In this document: piece after piece, positions 25,042-34,104 of the stretch | Numbering within the stretch: position 1 is the stretch's first letter | How the letters are laid out: each line of letters opens with the position of its first letter | Origin: Candidatus Sulfotelmatobacter sp. | GTDB taxonomy: Bacteria > Acidobacteriota > Terriglobia > Terriglobales > Acidobacteriaceae | DNA: 42,932 bases | Direction: 5' to 3' | Assembly (NCBI GenBank): GCA_030039165.1 | Contig: JASHQM010000190.1 | Span: 1 to 42,932 of the forward strand | Translations under genes and position numbers: made by a program | The notes under the pieces: model-generated | Database searches by the model: none | Told to the model about the DNA's origin: nothing | Seen by the model: the letters and a program-made list of their open reading frames with translations, nothing else

Positions 25042-26166
25042 CTGGCTACCAACGCAAAACGCGATTACTACGAAGTGCTGGGCGTAAGTCGCAGCGTGAG
25101 CGAAGTCGAGCTGAAAAGCGCTTACCGCAAGCTGGCGATGCAGTACCATCCCGACCGCAACCCCAACAATCCTGATGCGGAGGAGCGGTTCAAGGAAGTC
25201 ACGGAAGCATATGCAGTCCTGGCCGACTCCGAAAAACGGTCGCTCTATGACCGCTTTGGCCACGCCGGCGTGGGCAGCGCCGCCGGAGGAGTTGGCTTCG
25301 ATGCCTCGGCGTTTCAGGATCTGGGTGACATCTTCGGCGAGTTCTTCGGGTTCGGGGACGTGTTCGGCGGCGGACGCCGGCGCAGTCGCGTGCAGCGAGG
25401 CGCGGACCTGCGTGAGGATTTGACGCTCGAATTTGAAGAAGCCGTGTTTGGAATGGAGAAACGCGTCACGGTGCGGCGGCACGAACTGTGCGAAGAATGC
25501 CACGGCTCGGGAGCCGCGGCAGGAAAGGGCCCCACCACCTGCAAGTCGTGCAACGGCCGCGGCCAGGTGCGCTACCAGCAAGGGTTTTTCAGCATCGCGC
25601 GCACATGTCCCACATGCCAGGGGACGGGCAGCGTGATTACCGATCCCTGCCCGAAGTGCAAAGGAGAAGGAAGAATTCTGCGCTCGCGGCCAGTCGAGGC
25701 GAAGATTCCCCCCGGCGTGGAAGATGGCACCCGCATTCGTTTCGCCGGCGGGGGCGAAGCCGGGCCTAACGGCGGGCCCGCGGGCGACCTTTACGTAGTG
25801 TTGCACGTGAAAGAGCATCCATTTTTTCTGCGCGAGGGCAACGATCTGCATTGCACAATCCCGCTCTCGATTACGCAAGCCGCTTTGGGCAGCGAGATTC
25901 GCGTCCCTACGCTCGAAAGCGAACACCTTCTCAAGATCCCCGAGGGCACGCAGCCGGGAACGACGTTCCGCATCCGCAACAAAGGCGTGCCGGTCCTCAA
26001 TGGCCACGGCAAGGGCGATTTGTACGTGGAGGTGCGAGTTCAGGTGCCCACCAAACTGAACAAGCGGCAAAAAGAACTGCTTCAGGAGCTCGATGGGACC
26101 GCGAAGATCGATAATCAGCCCGTGATGCGCTCGCTGCTCGGGCGAGTGAAAGACATGTTCGGGTAA
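25042..26166 (+). CDS. dnaJ: Chaperone DnaJ, apparently starting at CTG
   Basis: DnaJ delivers substrates to DnaK and stimulates its ATPase. The 374-residue protein has a J domain with KRDYYEVLGV and the HPD triad (QYHPDRNPNN), a Gly/Phe region (about 75-125), four CxxCxGxG zinc motifs (CEECHGSG, CKSCNGRG, CPTCQGTG, CPKCKGEG) and a normal C-terminal domain. The first in-frame ATG is far inside, and GTG at 25075 would cut off the start of the J domain. The codon before Ala-Thr-Asn-Ala-Lys-Arg-Asp is CTG at 25042, with GAGGAAAGG seven bases upstream, where other species have ATG. I therefore call a CTG start; a sequencing error in ATG is the alternative. The gap to grpE is 57 bases. Confidence 0.92.
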   Translation: MATNAKRDYYEVLGVSRSVSEVELKSAYRKLAMQYHPDRNPNNPDAEERFKEVTEAYAVLADSEKRSLYDRFGHAGVGSAAGGVGFDASAFQDLGDIFGEFFGFGDVFGGGRRRSRVQRGADLREDLTLEFEEAVFGMEKRVTVRRHELCEECHGSGAAAGKGPTTCKSCNGRGQVRYQQGFFSIARTCPTCQGTGSVITDPCPKCKGEGRILRSRPVEAKIPPGVEDGTRIRFAGGGEAGPNGGPAGDLYVVLHVKEHPFFLREGNDLHCTIPLSITQAALGSEIRVPTLESEHLLKIPEGTQPGTTFRIRNKGVPVLNGHGKGDLYVEVRVQVPTKLNKRQKELLQELDGTAKIDNQPVMRSLLGRVKDMFG

Positions 26167-26174
26167 GCGCCAAC

Positions 26175-26894
26175 ATGTCGCGCCGCCGTTGGATTGCTGA
26201 TGAAGTATCGGGTGATCGCGCCATCCTGGCGGGGTCTCATGCCGATCATCTCATCCGAGCCCTGCGTGCTCGCGTGGGACAAGAGTTCGATGTCGTGACT
26301 CCCGGAAACGTACGACGCGGCCGGGTTACTTCCATCGAACCTGGGCGCGTCGAGTTTGAGTTGGCCGAAGAAATTTCTGCTTGCCCGTCGCCCGATGTCA
26401 TTTTGCTTTTGGCCATTTTCAAGTTCGACCGCATGGAGTGGGCGATCGAGAAGTGCACGGAGTTGGGCGTGGCGCGGATCTTACCTTTCATAACACGCCG
26501 CACCAACTCTCACTTGGCGTCGGCTTCGAAAAAGCGCATCGAGCGCTGGCGGCGCATTGCACGGCAAGCGGCGGAGCAGTCGCGCCGCGCCGCTGCGCCC
26601 GAGATAATCTCGCCGCTGAAAGTTGCTGATGTCTTGAATCTTCACGCTGGGTTGCGAATTCTGCTGTCAGAATCGGGAGAGCGGAATCTTCTGCGCGATG
26701 CGTTGACGATGCAGGGGCCAGAGACGAACGTCGCTCTGGCGGTTGGACCCGAGGGCGGTTGGACGGAAGATGAACTTCGAGCTTTTCGTGATGCTGGATG
26801 GATTTCTGCCTCGCTTGGCGGGACGATTCTGCGGGCAGAGACTGCAGCCATAGCGGCTGTGGCGATTGTGACGGCGGAGCTAAACTCGAAGTGA
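26175..26894 (+). CDS. rsmE: 16S rRNA (uracil-1498-N3)-methyltransferase
   Basis: This SPOUT-class enzyme methylates U1498 of 16S rRNA. The 239-residue length is usual. Visible marks are the N-terminal PUA-like part (HADHLIRALRARVGQEFDVV), KFDRMEWAIEKCTELGVARILPF, the ARQAAEQSRRAAAPEI segment and the knot loop LAVGPEGGWTEDELRAFRDAGW with SLGGTILRAETAAIAAVAI, which binds S-adenosylmethionine. It follows dnaJ by eight bases, a placement common in many bacteria, and closes the operon. Confidence 0.96.
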   Translation: MSRRRWIADEVSGDRAILAGSHADHLIRALRARVGQEFDVVTPGNVRRGRVTSIEPGRVEFELAEEISACPSPDVILLLAIFKFDRMEWAIEKCTELGVARILPFITRRTNSHLASASKKRIERWRRIARQAAEQSRRAAAPEIISPLKVADVLNLHAGLRILLSESGERNLLRDALTMQGPETNVALAVGPEGGWTEDELRAFRDAGWISASLGGTILRAETAAIAAVAIVTAELNSK

Positions 26895-26944
26895 GCTCCG
26901 AAGCATCAGTGTTTCCTAGGTTCGGATTCGGACAGCCTTTGCGG

Positions 26945-27062
26945 CGTCATCCCCAACGCAGCCGTTCTTTCGGGCTGAGCCAGGGATCTCTCGGCAGAAT
27001 ACTTGCCATGTGCTAGTAGATCCCTCGACACGCCGGTGAAAACGCAAGCCTTCGGGATGACG
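26945..27062. repeat. Long imperfect palindromic element (REP/MITE-like)
   Basis: Outer arms CGTCATCCC (26945-26953) and GGGATGACG (27054-27062) and inner arms AGGGATCT (26982-26989) and AGATCCCT (27018-27025) are perfect inverted pairs about 118 bp overall. It fills most of the space between rsmE and the helicase gene and codes for nothing evident. Confidence 0.6.
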
Positions 27063-27151
27063 CCTCGACGAGATAACTTTCAGACTGAGAGAGCGCACTT
27101 TTTCCCAAATGATTTCGCACAGGCGTTGCGGTGATATTCTGAGCTGCAACC

Positions 27152-30112
27152 GTGTCCAAGCAACAACCTCAGCTCTTCATCCCCGACGAACGACAGCGCG
27201 AAGCGATTGAGCATGTTCGCGGGCCGATGCTGGTGATCGCGGGCGCAGGCACGGGAAAAACCTCCGTATTAACGGAACGGATCGCATACCTGATTCGAAA
27301 CGGCTACGCCAAGCCCCACGAAATCATCGCGCTCACCTACACCGTTGCGGCGGCCAACGAGATGAGGAGTCGCGTGCAAGCGTTGGTTCGCAAAAAAATT
27401 AACGCGGCCACCTTTCACGATTACTGCTATCGCCTGCTCAAGCGCACCCGCAAAGGCTTTGATGTGTTGGACGAAACCGATCTGTGGATTTACTTGCGCA
27501 AGAGAATCCACGAATTTCGGTTGCAGTATTATGTTCGCGCCGCCAATGTCAGTCAATTCCTCAAGGGCCTTCTCGATTTTCTCAGCCGCTGCCACGACGA
27601 ACTGGTGACGCCGGAAAAGTATGCTGCGTACGTGGATCGGCTGGAGCGGGGTGAAGCGCAAATTCCTCGCGTGGCGAAATCAAAAGACCAATTGAGCGAT
27701 GAAGAAGTGATCGGCCGCTGCCGGGAAATCGCCCGCGTGTTCCACATGACCGAGCGCTGGTTGCGCGAAGAAAACTTTGGGACGTTCAGCCACATGATTA
27801 CCAGCGCTCACGCGCTGCTTGCGTCCGATCCGCAAATACTCGCCGCCGAGCGCGCCCGCGCACGTTTCATCCTGGTTGACGAATTTCAGGATGCCAACTT
27901 TGCTCAAGTCAAGATTCTTGCGGCCTTAGCCGGAACAGACGTTAACGTTTTTGGCGTGGGCGATCCCGACCAGTCGATCTACCGCTTTCGCGGCGCGTCG
28001 AGCGCGGCCTTTCAGTTATTTCGGCGGCAATTTCCCGAGAGCAAACTGGTGGTGCTGGGCAAAAACCGTCGATCGACCGTACCGATTCTGCAATGCGCCT
28101 TCGCCGTGATCGACAAGAACCCTCCGGTGTTTGAAAAATCTGCGCTTAAGAAAAATGATCGCGGGCCGCTCGATTATCAGCGGAGTCCGCTGGAATCGGC
28201 GCGCGAAGAAGAGGCCCAAGCGAAGGGGACGCATCTGGCTTCTGCTCCAGTCGAGGCGGTTGCTTTCAGCGGCAAGGATGCCGAATCGCCCGACGTGGTG
28301 AGCATGATCGAGCAAACCAGGCGCCGATCGCGTTGCAAGTGGAAGGACTTTGCTATTCTTTATCGCTCGCACGGCAATCGGGAAGAAGTCGTGCGGCAAC
28401 TGGCGGAGCGGCAGATTCCGTTCTCAATCGAGAACATGGACGTGAGCGACACGCCAGAGGTGCGCGACCTCTTCGCTTGCGTCGCTGTGGTTGTTGATCT
28501 GACGTCGGATGCGGACCTGTTCCGCGCGGCCGCGCTGCCGCAGTTCGAGGTCGATCCCGAGCAACTTCGTGCCGCACTGCGCGCGATCGCACGCGAATCG
28601 AAAGATGGCAAGGTTGTGCCGCTGGCTACCGTGCTCGATACGGTTTCCGGGGGACGCGCCGTGCTGGAGTGTGTATACCGGTCCCGCGACGAAATTCAAC
28701 AAAAGGATGCATCGGCACGCGCCGCTATGGAATTAGTTGCAAGAGAGTTCCGGCTCGCTTTGGATTCTTCCTTCTTGCAAGCCGCTCTGAATTTTGTCGG
28801 TGCGTGGGAGAAGAAAGGCACTACCAAGCAGAAAGACATTCGCGAATGGGCAGAGTATCTGGAGTATTTTCGTGAAGCCGGAGGAGTGATCCCGCTGCCT
28901 GCGAACGACGACGAAGATGCGCTTCGCCTGATGACGGCGCACGGTGCTAAGGGGCTGGAGTTTTCGCACGTGTTCATACTGCGCGTGACCAGCGGTTCGT
29001 TTCCGGTTAGCTACCGTGAAGCGCTGGTGGAGTTTCCGCGCGACCTGCTCGATCCCGATTCCGCCAGCGCAAGCGATGATAAGACGCTACACGATCAGGA
29101 AGAGCGGCGGCTTTTTTACGTCGCCATGACACGCGCGAAAGATTCGCTGCACATGTACGGACGGCAAGGGCTGGGCCGCGACAAAACACCCGCGGGCTAC
29201 ATGCGGGAACTGATCGGCAACCGTTCGTTGACCCCATATTTGAGATTCCGTACGGCGCTGCCGTTGCAGCCTGAGCTGATCGAGATCGCCGCGGCGGAGG
29301 AGCCAGTGCGGGGAAATGGTTCCCGCTTAGCGGGGTGGCTGAATTTGCCGCCGGCCGACGGACTGGGCGCACAACTCAGCGCAAGCGCGGTCGAAAGCTA
29401 CGAAGCCTGCCCCTTGCAGTTTAAGTTCGAGCGCGAGTGGAAACTGGCGCGCGAGGTCAGCGCGGCAATGCAGTATGGCGCGGCCATGCACCGCGTTTTG
29501 CTGACCTACTACGAAGCAACGCAGCATAAACGCCCGAAGAGCGACGACGAACTGCTGAGACTGTTCGCGGAAGATCCGGGCATGGCTGCGATCGAAGATG
29601 ACTACCAGCGCCGCTTATATCTGGCTCAGGGACTGGAGCAGTTGCGCGAGTTCCTGGCAGCGGCGCGTTCCGCGCCTGCGCCAGAGGTTCTGCACACCGA
29701 GGAATGGTTCGATTTTCAGGTTGCGGGAACCAAAGTTGCGGGGCGAATTGACCGTATCGATCGGCAATGCGACGGAAGCGTGCGCATCATAGACTACAAG
29801 ACAGGCAAAGCGCGTTCGCAGGAAGATGCGGACGAGAGCTTGCAGCTTTCCATCTATGCCATAGCGGCGCGCGAGAAGTGGGGATATCGCGTAGGCGAAT
29901 TGGTTTTCCACAATCTGGAAGGCAACGTTGCCGTGCTCTCGCGCCGGACCGAGTTTCAACTGGAGGATGCCCGCGAGCGAGTGCTGAAAGTGGTGGACGG
30001 CATCGCGGCTGCGAATTTCGAGCCGCGGCCGGCATATCACTGTAGCTTTTGCGCGTTCCGGCGGCTGTGCCCAGTGCAGGAGAAGCCCGGACCGAGGGTG
30101 CGCACTGTTTGA
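27152..30112 (+). CDS. UvrD/Rep-family helicase fused to a Cas4/RecB-like Fe-S nuclease
   Basis: The 986-residue protein starts at GTG (SKQQPQLFIPDERQREAIEH) and is predicted to unwind and cut DNA. Helicase motifs in order: I GAGTGKTS, II ILVDEFQDANF, III GDPDQSIYRFRGAS, IV KNRRST, V LMTAHGAKGLEFSHVF, VI EERRLFYVAMTRAKDSLHM. After about residue 735 comes a PD-(D/E)xK nuclease: SYEACPLQFKFER (first Cys), AMHRVL, GRIDRID, IDYKTGKAR and LQLSIYA, ending YHCSFCAFRRLCP. Cys plus Cys-x2-Cys-x5-Cys would hold a 4Fe-4S cluster as in AddB and Cas4. Size and layout resemble one subunit of AdnAB/AddAB-type recombination machines. No partner gene is adjacent. No ribosome site is evident. Confidence 0.93.
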   Translation: MSKQQPQLFIPDERQREAIEHVRGPMLVIAGAGTGKTSVLTERIAYLIRNGYAKPHEIIALTYTVAAANEMRSRVQALVRKKINAATFHDYCYRLLKRTRKGFDVLDETDLWIYLRKRIHEFRLQYYVRAANVSQFLKGLLDFLSRCHDELVTPEKYAAYVDRLERGEAQIPRVAKSKDQLSDEEVIGRCREIARVFHMTERWLREENFGTFSHMITSAHALLASDPQILAAERARARFILVDEFQDANFAQVKILAALAGTDVNVFGVGDPDQSIYRFRGASSAAFQLFRRQFPESKLVVLGKNRRSTVPILQCAFAVIDKNPPVFEKSALKKNDRGPLDYQRSPLESAREEEAQAKGTHLASAPVEAVAFSGKDAESPDVVSMIEQTRRRSRCKWKDFAILYRSHGNREEVVRQLAERQIPFSIENMDVSDTPEVRDLFACVAVVVDLTSDADLFRAAALPQFEVDPEQLRAALRAIARESKDGKVVPLATVLDTVSGGRAVLECVYRSRDEIQQKDASARAAMELVAREFRLALDSSFLQAALNFVGAWEKKGTTKQKDIREWAEYLEYFREAGGVIPLPANDDEDALRLMTAHGAKGLEFSHVFILRVTSGSFPVSYREALVEFPRDLLDPDSASASDDKTLHDQEERRLFYVAMTRAKDSLHMYGRQGLGRDKTPAGYMRELIGNRSLTPYLRFRTALPLQPELIEIAAAEEPVRGNGSRLAGWLNLPPADGLGAQLSASAVESYEACPLQFKFEREWKLAREVSAAMQYGAAMHRVLLTYYEATQHKRPKSDDELLRLFAEDPGMAAIEDDYQRRLYLAQGLEQLREFLAAARSAPAPEVLHTEEWFDFQVAGTKVAGRIDRIDRQCDGSVRIIDYKTGKARSQEDADESLQLSIYAIAAREKWGYRVGELVFHNLEGNVAVLSRRTEFQLEDARERVLKVVDGIAAANFEPRPAYHCSFCAFRRLCPVQEKPGPRVRTV

Positions 30113-30116
30113 CGGC

Positions 30117-30168
30117 AGATTCCTCGCGGCTCTTGCTGGTTCGCGGCTGCGAGCCGCTCGGAATGACA
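30117..30168. repeat. REP-like hairpin after the helicase gene
   Basis: AGATTCCTCGCGGCTC and GAGCCGCTCGGAATGACA pair imperfectly (two mismatches) around a short loop, five bases past the stop codon. The GGAATGAC end matches the other dispersed elements. It may also help end or protect the transcript. Confidence 0.5.
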
Positions 30169-30309
30169 TTTGTCGCTTGCCCCGTTCGCCCTGCACTGCA
30201 TCGCGGAAGGTCAGACGCATGGGCCAGCCGCCAGGAGAGTCTTCGCCCCGCTGGTGCAAGCGCGGGGCTTGGGAGTGATCCAGATGTGGTTGTAAAGAAA
30301 ATTGTCAAC

Positions 30310-30340
30310 AAAAAATCAGGGGACGCTTTTAAGCGTCCCC
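30310..30340 (-). terminator. Terminator of the lysine-rich micro-ORF unit
   Basis: GGGGACGCTT and AAGCGTCCCC (30319-30340) form a perfect stem. Read on the minus strand it is followed by TGATTTTTT, 20 bases past the micro-ORF stop. Confidence 0.8.
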
Positions 30341-30360
30341 TTTGACTTCGTACTCAACCC

Positions 30361-30402
30361 TTAGTGCTTCTTTTTCTTCTTAGCCTTTTTCTTGGTTGCC
30401 AT
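30361..30402 (-). CDS. Micro-ORF: 13-residue lysine-rich peptide
   Basis: The minus strand codes for MATKKKAKKKKKH then TAA, with nine lysines in 13 residues. It is flanked by all signals of a real gene: a near-consensus promoter (30471-30499), a leader of about 60 bases, AAGGGAG 11 bases before ATG, and a strong terminator just after the stop. I do not recognise the product. It could bind nucleic acid or the ribosome, or the RNA itself may be the active part. The leader contains the hairpin TGCAAC/GTTGCA (loop AAAACATC). Too short for homology to be decisive. Confidence 0.55.
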   Translation of the reverse strand: MATKKKAKKKKKH

Positions 30403-30470
30403 TGGTTTCTATTCTCCCTTCCATTGTTCATGGAAAAATCTGCAACGATGTTTTGTTGCAACTACTTGAT

Positions 30471-30499
30471 TGTATAGAGTCAATGAAAAATGAAGTCAA
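30471..30499 (-). promoter_or_regulatory. Strong sigma-70-type promoter of the lysine-rich micro-ORF
   Basis: On the minus strand TTGACT (30499-30494) and TATACA (30476-30471) are separated by 17 bases, with an A/T-rich stretch upstream. Transcription would start near 30464 and, ending at the terminator, give an RNA of about 155 bases. Confidence 0.7.
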
Positions 30500-30557
30500 G
30501 AAAAAAATGCATTCGCAGAACGTATGATCTTGTACCAAAGTCACCGCGAGGAGAACA

Positions 30558-30665
30558 ATGAAAAAGAAAAAGTCAAGAGAATTTGTGACGATGCCGCTAC
30601 GTGATTCAAGAAGCGACTTGCTCTTCATCCAATGGGACGCCTGCTGCCGAGTCGTGCTCGCGTGA
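30558..30665 (+). CDS. Possible 35-residue small protein
   Basis: An ATG six bases after GAGGAG opens a frame MKKKKSREFVTMPLRDSRSD... ending ...RVVLA. No family is recognised and no clear promoter was found. It may be a small gene, the remnant of a longer one, or chance. The rest of 30113-30778 holds the units listed separately and nothing else I can support. Confidence 0.3.
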   Translation: MKKKKSREFVTMPLRDSRSDLLFIQWDACCRVVLA

Positions 30666-30738
30666 CGGGTGGCTGTCGAATGGAAAAAGAGCTAGCGGCC
30701 CGGCGATCACTCACCGTCGATTTTCTTCCTGCCGCATC

Positions 30739-30744
30739 TATAAT
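30739..30744 (+). promoter_or_regulatory. -10 element of the thiolase gene
   Basis: TATAAT matches the consensus exactly and lies 35 bases before the ATG, but no good -35 hexamer stands at 16-18 bases upstream. Confidence 0.4.
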
Positions 30745-30778
30745 TGTGGGTTAGGAAATCTTTACGGGAGCGTGATCT

Positions 30779-31975
30779 ATGGCGGCTTTCGAAGATGTTG
30801 TCATCATTTCCGGTTGTCGTACTCCTGTAGGAAAATTTCAGGGAAGTCTTGCGGATTTCACTGCGCCGCAGCTTGGCGCCATCGTCGTGCGCGAGGCGGT
30901 GAAGCGCGCCGGGATTAAACCAGAGCAGGTAGACGAGTGCATCATGGGCAACGTGGTGAGCGCGGGGCTGGGACAAAATCCCGCGCGCCAGGCAGCAATC
31001 TTCGGCGGATTGTCCCCGGCAACAGGTGCCATGACAATCAACAAGGTTTGCGGTTCGGGATTGAAAGCGGTGGCTCTGGCAGCGCAGGCGATTCAAACCG
31101 GCAACAGCTCGATCGTAGTCGCGGGCGGCATGGAGTCGATGACCAACGCTCCTTACCTTCTGCCGCAGGCGCGCAAGGGATATCGCTTGGGGAACGGGCA
31201 AGTGATCGACGCGATGGTGCATGACGGATTGTGGGACATTTACAACGACTACCACATGGGCATTACGGGCGAGAACGTCGCCGAAAAATACGACATTAGA
31301 CGCGAGGAGCAAGATGAGTTTGCGGTGAACTCGCACCGCAAAGCTGTTGCTGCTATGAAAGAGTGCCGCTTCAAATCGCAAATCGTTCCTGTGGAAATTC
31401 CGGCGAAGAAAAAAGGCGCGGCACCGGTGATCTTCGAACGCGATGAATCGCCGCGCGAGGATACGACCATCGAAACGCTGCGTTCACTGAAACCCGCCTT
31501 CAAAAAAGATGGCACCGTGACGGCTGGCAATGCTCCCGGCGTGAATGATGGAGCCGCGGCCGTGGTGGTGACCAGCGCCACGCAAGCCAAGGAACTGGGT
31601 GCGCAACCCATGGCAAGAATCATTGCGCAGGCGACCAGCGGGGTCGAGCCGAAGTGGGTGATGATGGCGCCGGTTGGCGCTGTGCGGCAAATCTGGAGGA
31701 AAACCGGATGGAAGAATGAGGATGTCGATCTTTACGAACTGAACGAAGCGTTCTCGGTGCAGGCGCTGGCAGTGATGCGTGAACTGGGCTTGGATCCGAA
31801 TAAAGTGAATGTGAATGGCGGCGCGGTAGCGATCGGGCATCCGATTGGCGCGAGCGGCGCGCGCGTCCTGGTGACGTTGATTTATGAGATGGCGCGGCGG
31901 AATGTGAAACGCGGCATTGCGGCGCTGTGCCTGGGCGGTGGCAATGCCGTGGCGATGGCGGTGGAAAGAGGTTAA
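30779..31975 (+). CDS. Acetyl-CoA C-acetyltransferase (thiolase)
   Basis: The 398-residue thiolase either condenses two acetyl-CoA to acetoacetyl-CoA or cleaves 3-ketoacyl-CoA. The nucleophile is Cys91 ([10 protein letters not shown]), with catalytic His354 ([12 protein letters not shown]) and Cys384 ([11 protein letters not shown]). The N-terminus [28 protein letters not shown] is typical of biosynthetic-type (AtoB/PhaA-like) enzymes. GGGAG precedes the ATG. No beta-oxidation or polyhydroxybutyrate gene is next to it, so the pathway is open. Its stop overlaps the stop of the convergent kinase gene by four bases (TTAA). Confidence 0.94.
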   Translation: MAAFEDVVIISGCRTPVGKFQGSLADFTAPQLGAIVVREAVKRAGIKPEQVDECIMGNVVSAGLGQNPARQAAIFGGLSPATGAMTINKVCGSGLKAVALAAQAIQTGNSSIVVAGGMESMTNAPYLLPQARKGYRLGNGQVIDAMVHDGLWDIYNDYHMGITGENVAEKYDIRREEQDEFAVNSHRKAVAAMKECRFKSQIVPVEIPAKKKGAAPVIFERDESPREDTTIETLRSLKPAFKKDGTVTAGNAPGVNDGAAAVVVTSATQAKELGAQPMARIIAQATSGVEPKWVMMAPVGAVRQIWRKTGWKNEDVDLYELNEAFSVQALAVMRELGLDPNKVNVNGGAVAIGHPIGASGARVLVTLIYEMARRNVKRGIAALCLGGGNAVAMAVERG

Positions 31976-34104
31976 GCGCTCTGGCTGGCAGCCGAGGCGG
32001 CACGGAGCGTAACTGTGAACACCGCTCCGCCTCCCGGCGCGTTGGCGGCTTCGATCGAGCCGTTGTGTTCCTTCATGACAGCTTTGCAGATGCTCAGGCC
32101 TAGTCCGGTGCCGCGGCCGGGACGCTTGGTGGTATAGAAGGGGTCGAAAATATTTCCTAAAATCTCAGCGGCAATGCCGGGTCCATCGTCCTGGAAACTT
32201 GCCCAAACCGAATCGCCGCCGCCGCCCAGGCGGATGCGCAGGCTTCCCCGTTCGCGGATCTCGCGAATCGCTTGCTCGGCATTCAAAATTAAGTTTAAGA
32301 AAACCTGCATCATCTGATGAGGATCGGCCTCGACATAGGGAAGGCCCGGCTCGGGCAGAAAATCCACCGTGATGCTGTTCTTGCGCAGGGAATAGGAGTG
32401 CAGGTTGAGGGTGCGTTCAACAATCTCGGCCAGGTTCACGCGGCTTTTTCCGGGCGCGGGTGGGCGCGAGAAGTATGTGAGATTGTGAACTATTTCCGCC
32501 GCGCGGCGGGCTTGCTGTTGCAAAATGCCGATTTGCTTGCGCGCGGCATCGGTGGTCTGGCTGTCTTGCAGCAGTTCGCTGACTCCCAGGATGCTAGTCA
32601 GAGGATTGTTCAGTTCGTGGGCCACGCCGCCGATCATCGCCCCCATGGCAGCGAGACGTTCGCTTTGAATAATCTGCTGCTCGAACTTCTTTTCCATGGT
32701 GATGTCGCGGACGGAAACGATGACGCCGGCCAACTTGGAGTCTGCATCGAATAACTGACTGGCGGAAGCGCGCATGGTTCGCCAACTTCCGTCGCGGTGC
32801 TTGGCGGCGTATTCGGCGGAGCCAAAGCTTTTGGCGCCGGAGATCACTTCGCGATACATAATGGCAAGTTCTGACGAGTGGTCTTCGGTCTCTGAAATCT
32901 TTTTGCCCAGCAAGTCTTCGGGCTGGCAGCCGAGCAGGTCGCTGACACGCGAGCTGACGAAGGTGTAACGCTCGCTGAGATCGACCACCAGAATGAGATC
33001 CGGGAAGCTTTCGAGCAGGTGGCGGCGGAATTCCTCCTGTTGCGCGACTTGCCGCTCCAGCTTGCGCCGCTCGGTCACGTCAATCAGGGTTCCCTGGTAG
33101 CGAATCAGCTTGCCGGAAGCATCCCAAACCGCGCGCGAAGACTGGAGAAAGACGGCCGGAGAGCCGTCCTTTTTGCGCAGCGTGATCTCCCTCCCGCGCA
33201 CCCCACGGCGATCGTCGATGGCGCGTCCGAGGACGGGAGTCTCGGCGGGATTCATGTTCAATTGTGCCGGATCGAGTGCCAGAAATTCGTCTTTTGTCGC
33301 GTAACCTAGAATGCCGACCAGCGCCAGATTAGCGTCAAGCAACCTGCCTTCCGGTGTGCTGAAATACGCTCCCTCCTGCATGGTTTCGAACAACTCAGTG
33401 AAGCGCATTTCCTTTTCGTGCTGGCCAGTAACATCGCGCCCGAGCACGCTTGCGCCAACCACCTCGCCGCCCTTTATGATGGCATTCAAAACGCATTCGA
33501 AGTAAAGGGGCCGCGGATTATTTTTCAGCCGGACGCGAACCGTTCCCGTCCAATGCTTCTTATCGAGGAATCTCGCCAGCGCCGCTTCCAGAGTTGTGCG
33601 GGAGGGTTCTTCAAGAAAATCAGAAAGTTTCTTCCCAACAATGTCGGTGTAGTGGAGTCCGAGCAACAGGCTGACGCTCTTATTGACCGTGCGCACGGTG
33701 CCATCGAGAGAGACGGCGCAAGCGGCGTCGTCGAACGAGTCGATTAGTTCCTTGAAGCTGCGCTGCGAACGCGCGATCATCTCGTTGAGCTGATCGAGTT
33801 GCTCCTCGGAGGGCGCAGCGCCCACCCGCTCCTGCAAACCATGTAACAGAACCTTGAGCTCGCTGACTTCCTTGCGCCGGCCATAGGCGTAGGCCGCCAG
33901 AAGAATGGATAAGACGAACACGCCCACCGCTGCCGGACCCAAGTGATAGGGCAGGGATTCCAGACGCTCCCAGGCGAGGGCGGCAAAGCCGGCGGCCAGC
34001 AGCACCATGAAGAGAAGAATCCAGCGCCAGAGCTGTGATTCCTCGCGCTCCAGGTTCTGTGGTGCGCGGCTATATCGAGGCGTGCCGGAAGTATCCTGGG
34101 TCAT
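31972..34104 (-). CDS. Membrane histidine kinase with three PAS domains
   Basis: The 710-residue protein has two membrane segments (about 26-45 and 56-74) with almost no loop between them, then PAS domains at about 115-225, 232-347 and 357-474 (each closing with motifs such as [21 protein letters not shown] and [11 protein letters not shown]). The HisKA box [19 protein letters not shown] holds phospho-acceptor His497. The ATPase domain has N box [11 protein letters not shown]1 DDGPGIA and G2 GRGTGLGL. It probably senses internal cues through PAS. No response regulator is adjacent, so its partner is elsewhere. Confidence 0.92.
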   Translation of the reverse strand: MTQDTSGTPRYSRAPQNLEREESQLWRWILLFMVLLAAGFAALAWERLESLPYHLGPAAVGVFVLSILLAAYAYGRRKEVSELKVLLHGLQERVGAAPSEEQLDQLNEMIARSQRSFKELIDSFDDAACAVSLDGTVRTVNKSVSLLLGLHYTDIVGKKLSDFLEEPSRTTLEAALARFLDKKHWTGTVRVRLKNNPRPLYFECVLNAIIKGGEVVGASVLGRDVTGQHEKEMRFTELFETMQEGAYFSTPEGRLLDANLALVGILGYATKDEFLALDPAQLNMNPAETPVLGRAIDDRRGVRGREITLRKKDGSPAVFLQSSRAVWDASGKLIRYQGTLIDVTERRKLERQVAQQEEFRRHLLESFPDLILVVDLSERYTFVSSRVSDLLGCQPEDLLGKKISETEDHSSELAIMYREVISGAKSFGSAEYAAKHRDGSWRTMRASASQLFDADSKLAGVIVSVRDITMEKKFEQQIIQSERLAAMGAMIGGVAHELNNPLTSILGVSELLQDSQTTDAARKQIGILQQQARRAAEIVHNLTYFSRPPAPGKSRVNLAEIVERTLNLHSYSLRKNSITVDFLPEPGLPYVEADPHQMMQVFLNLILNAEQAIREIRERGSLRIRLGGGGDSVWASFQDDGPGIAAEILGNIFDPFYTTKRPGRGTGLGLSICKAVMKEHNGSIEAANAPGGGAVFTVTLRAASAASQSA

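Noticed and set aside
25012..26070. Long open frame antisense to dnaJ (about 350 codons)
   Set aside because: It mirrors the GC-rich codon pattern of dnaJ, shows no family resemblance and has no ribosome site; dnaJ itself is beyond doubt.
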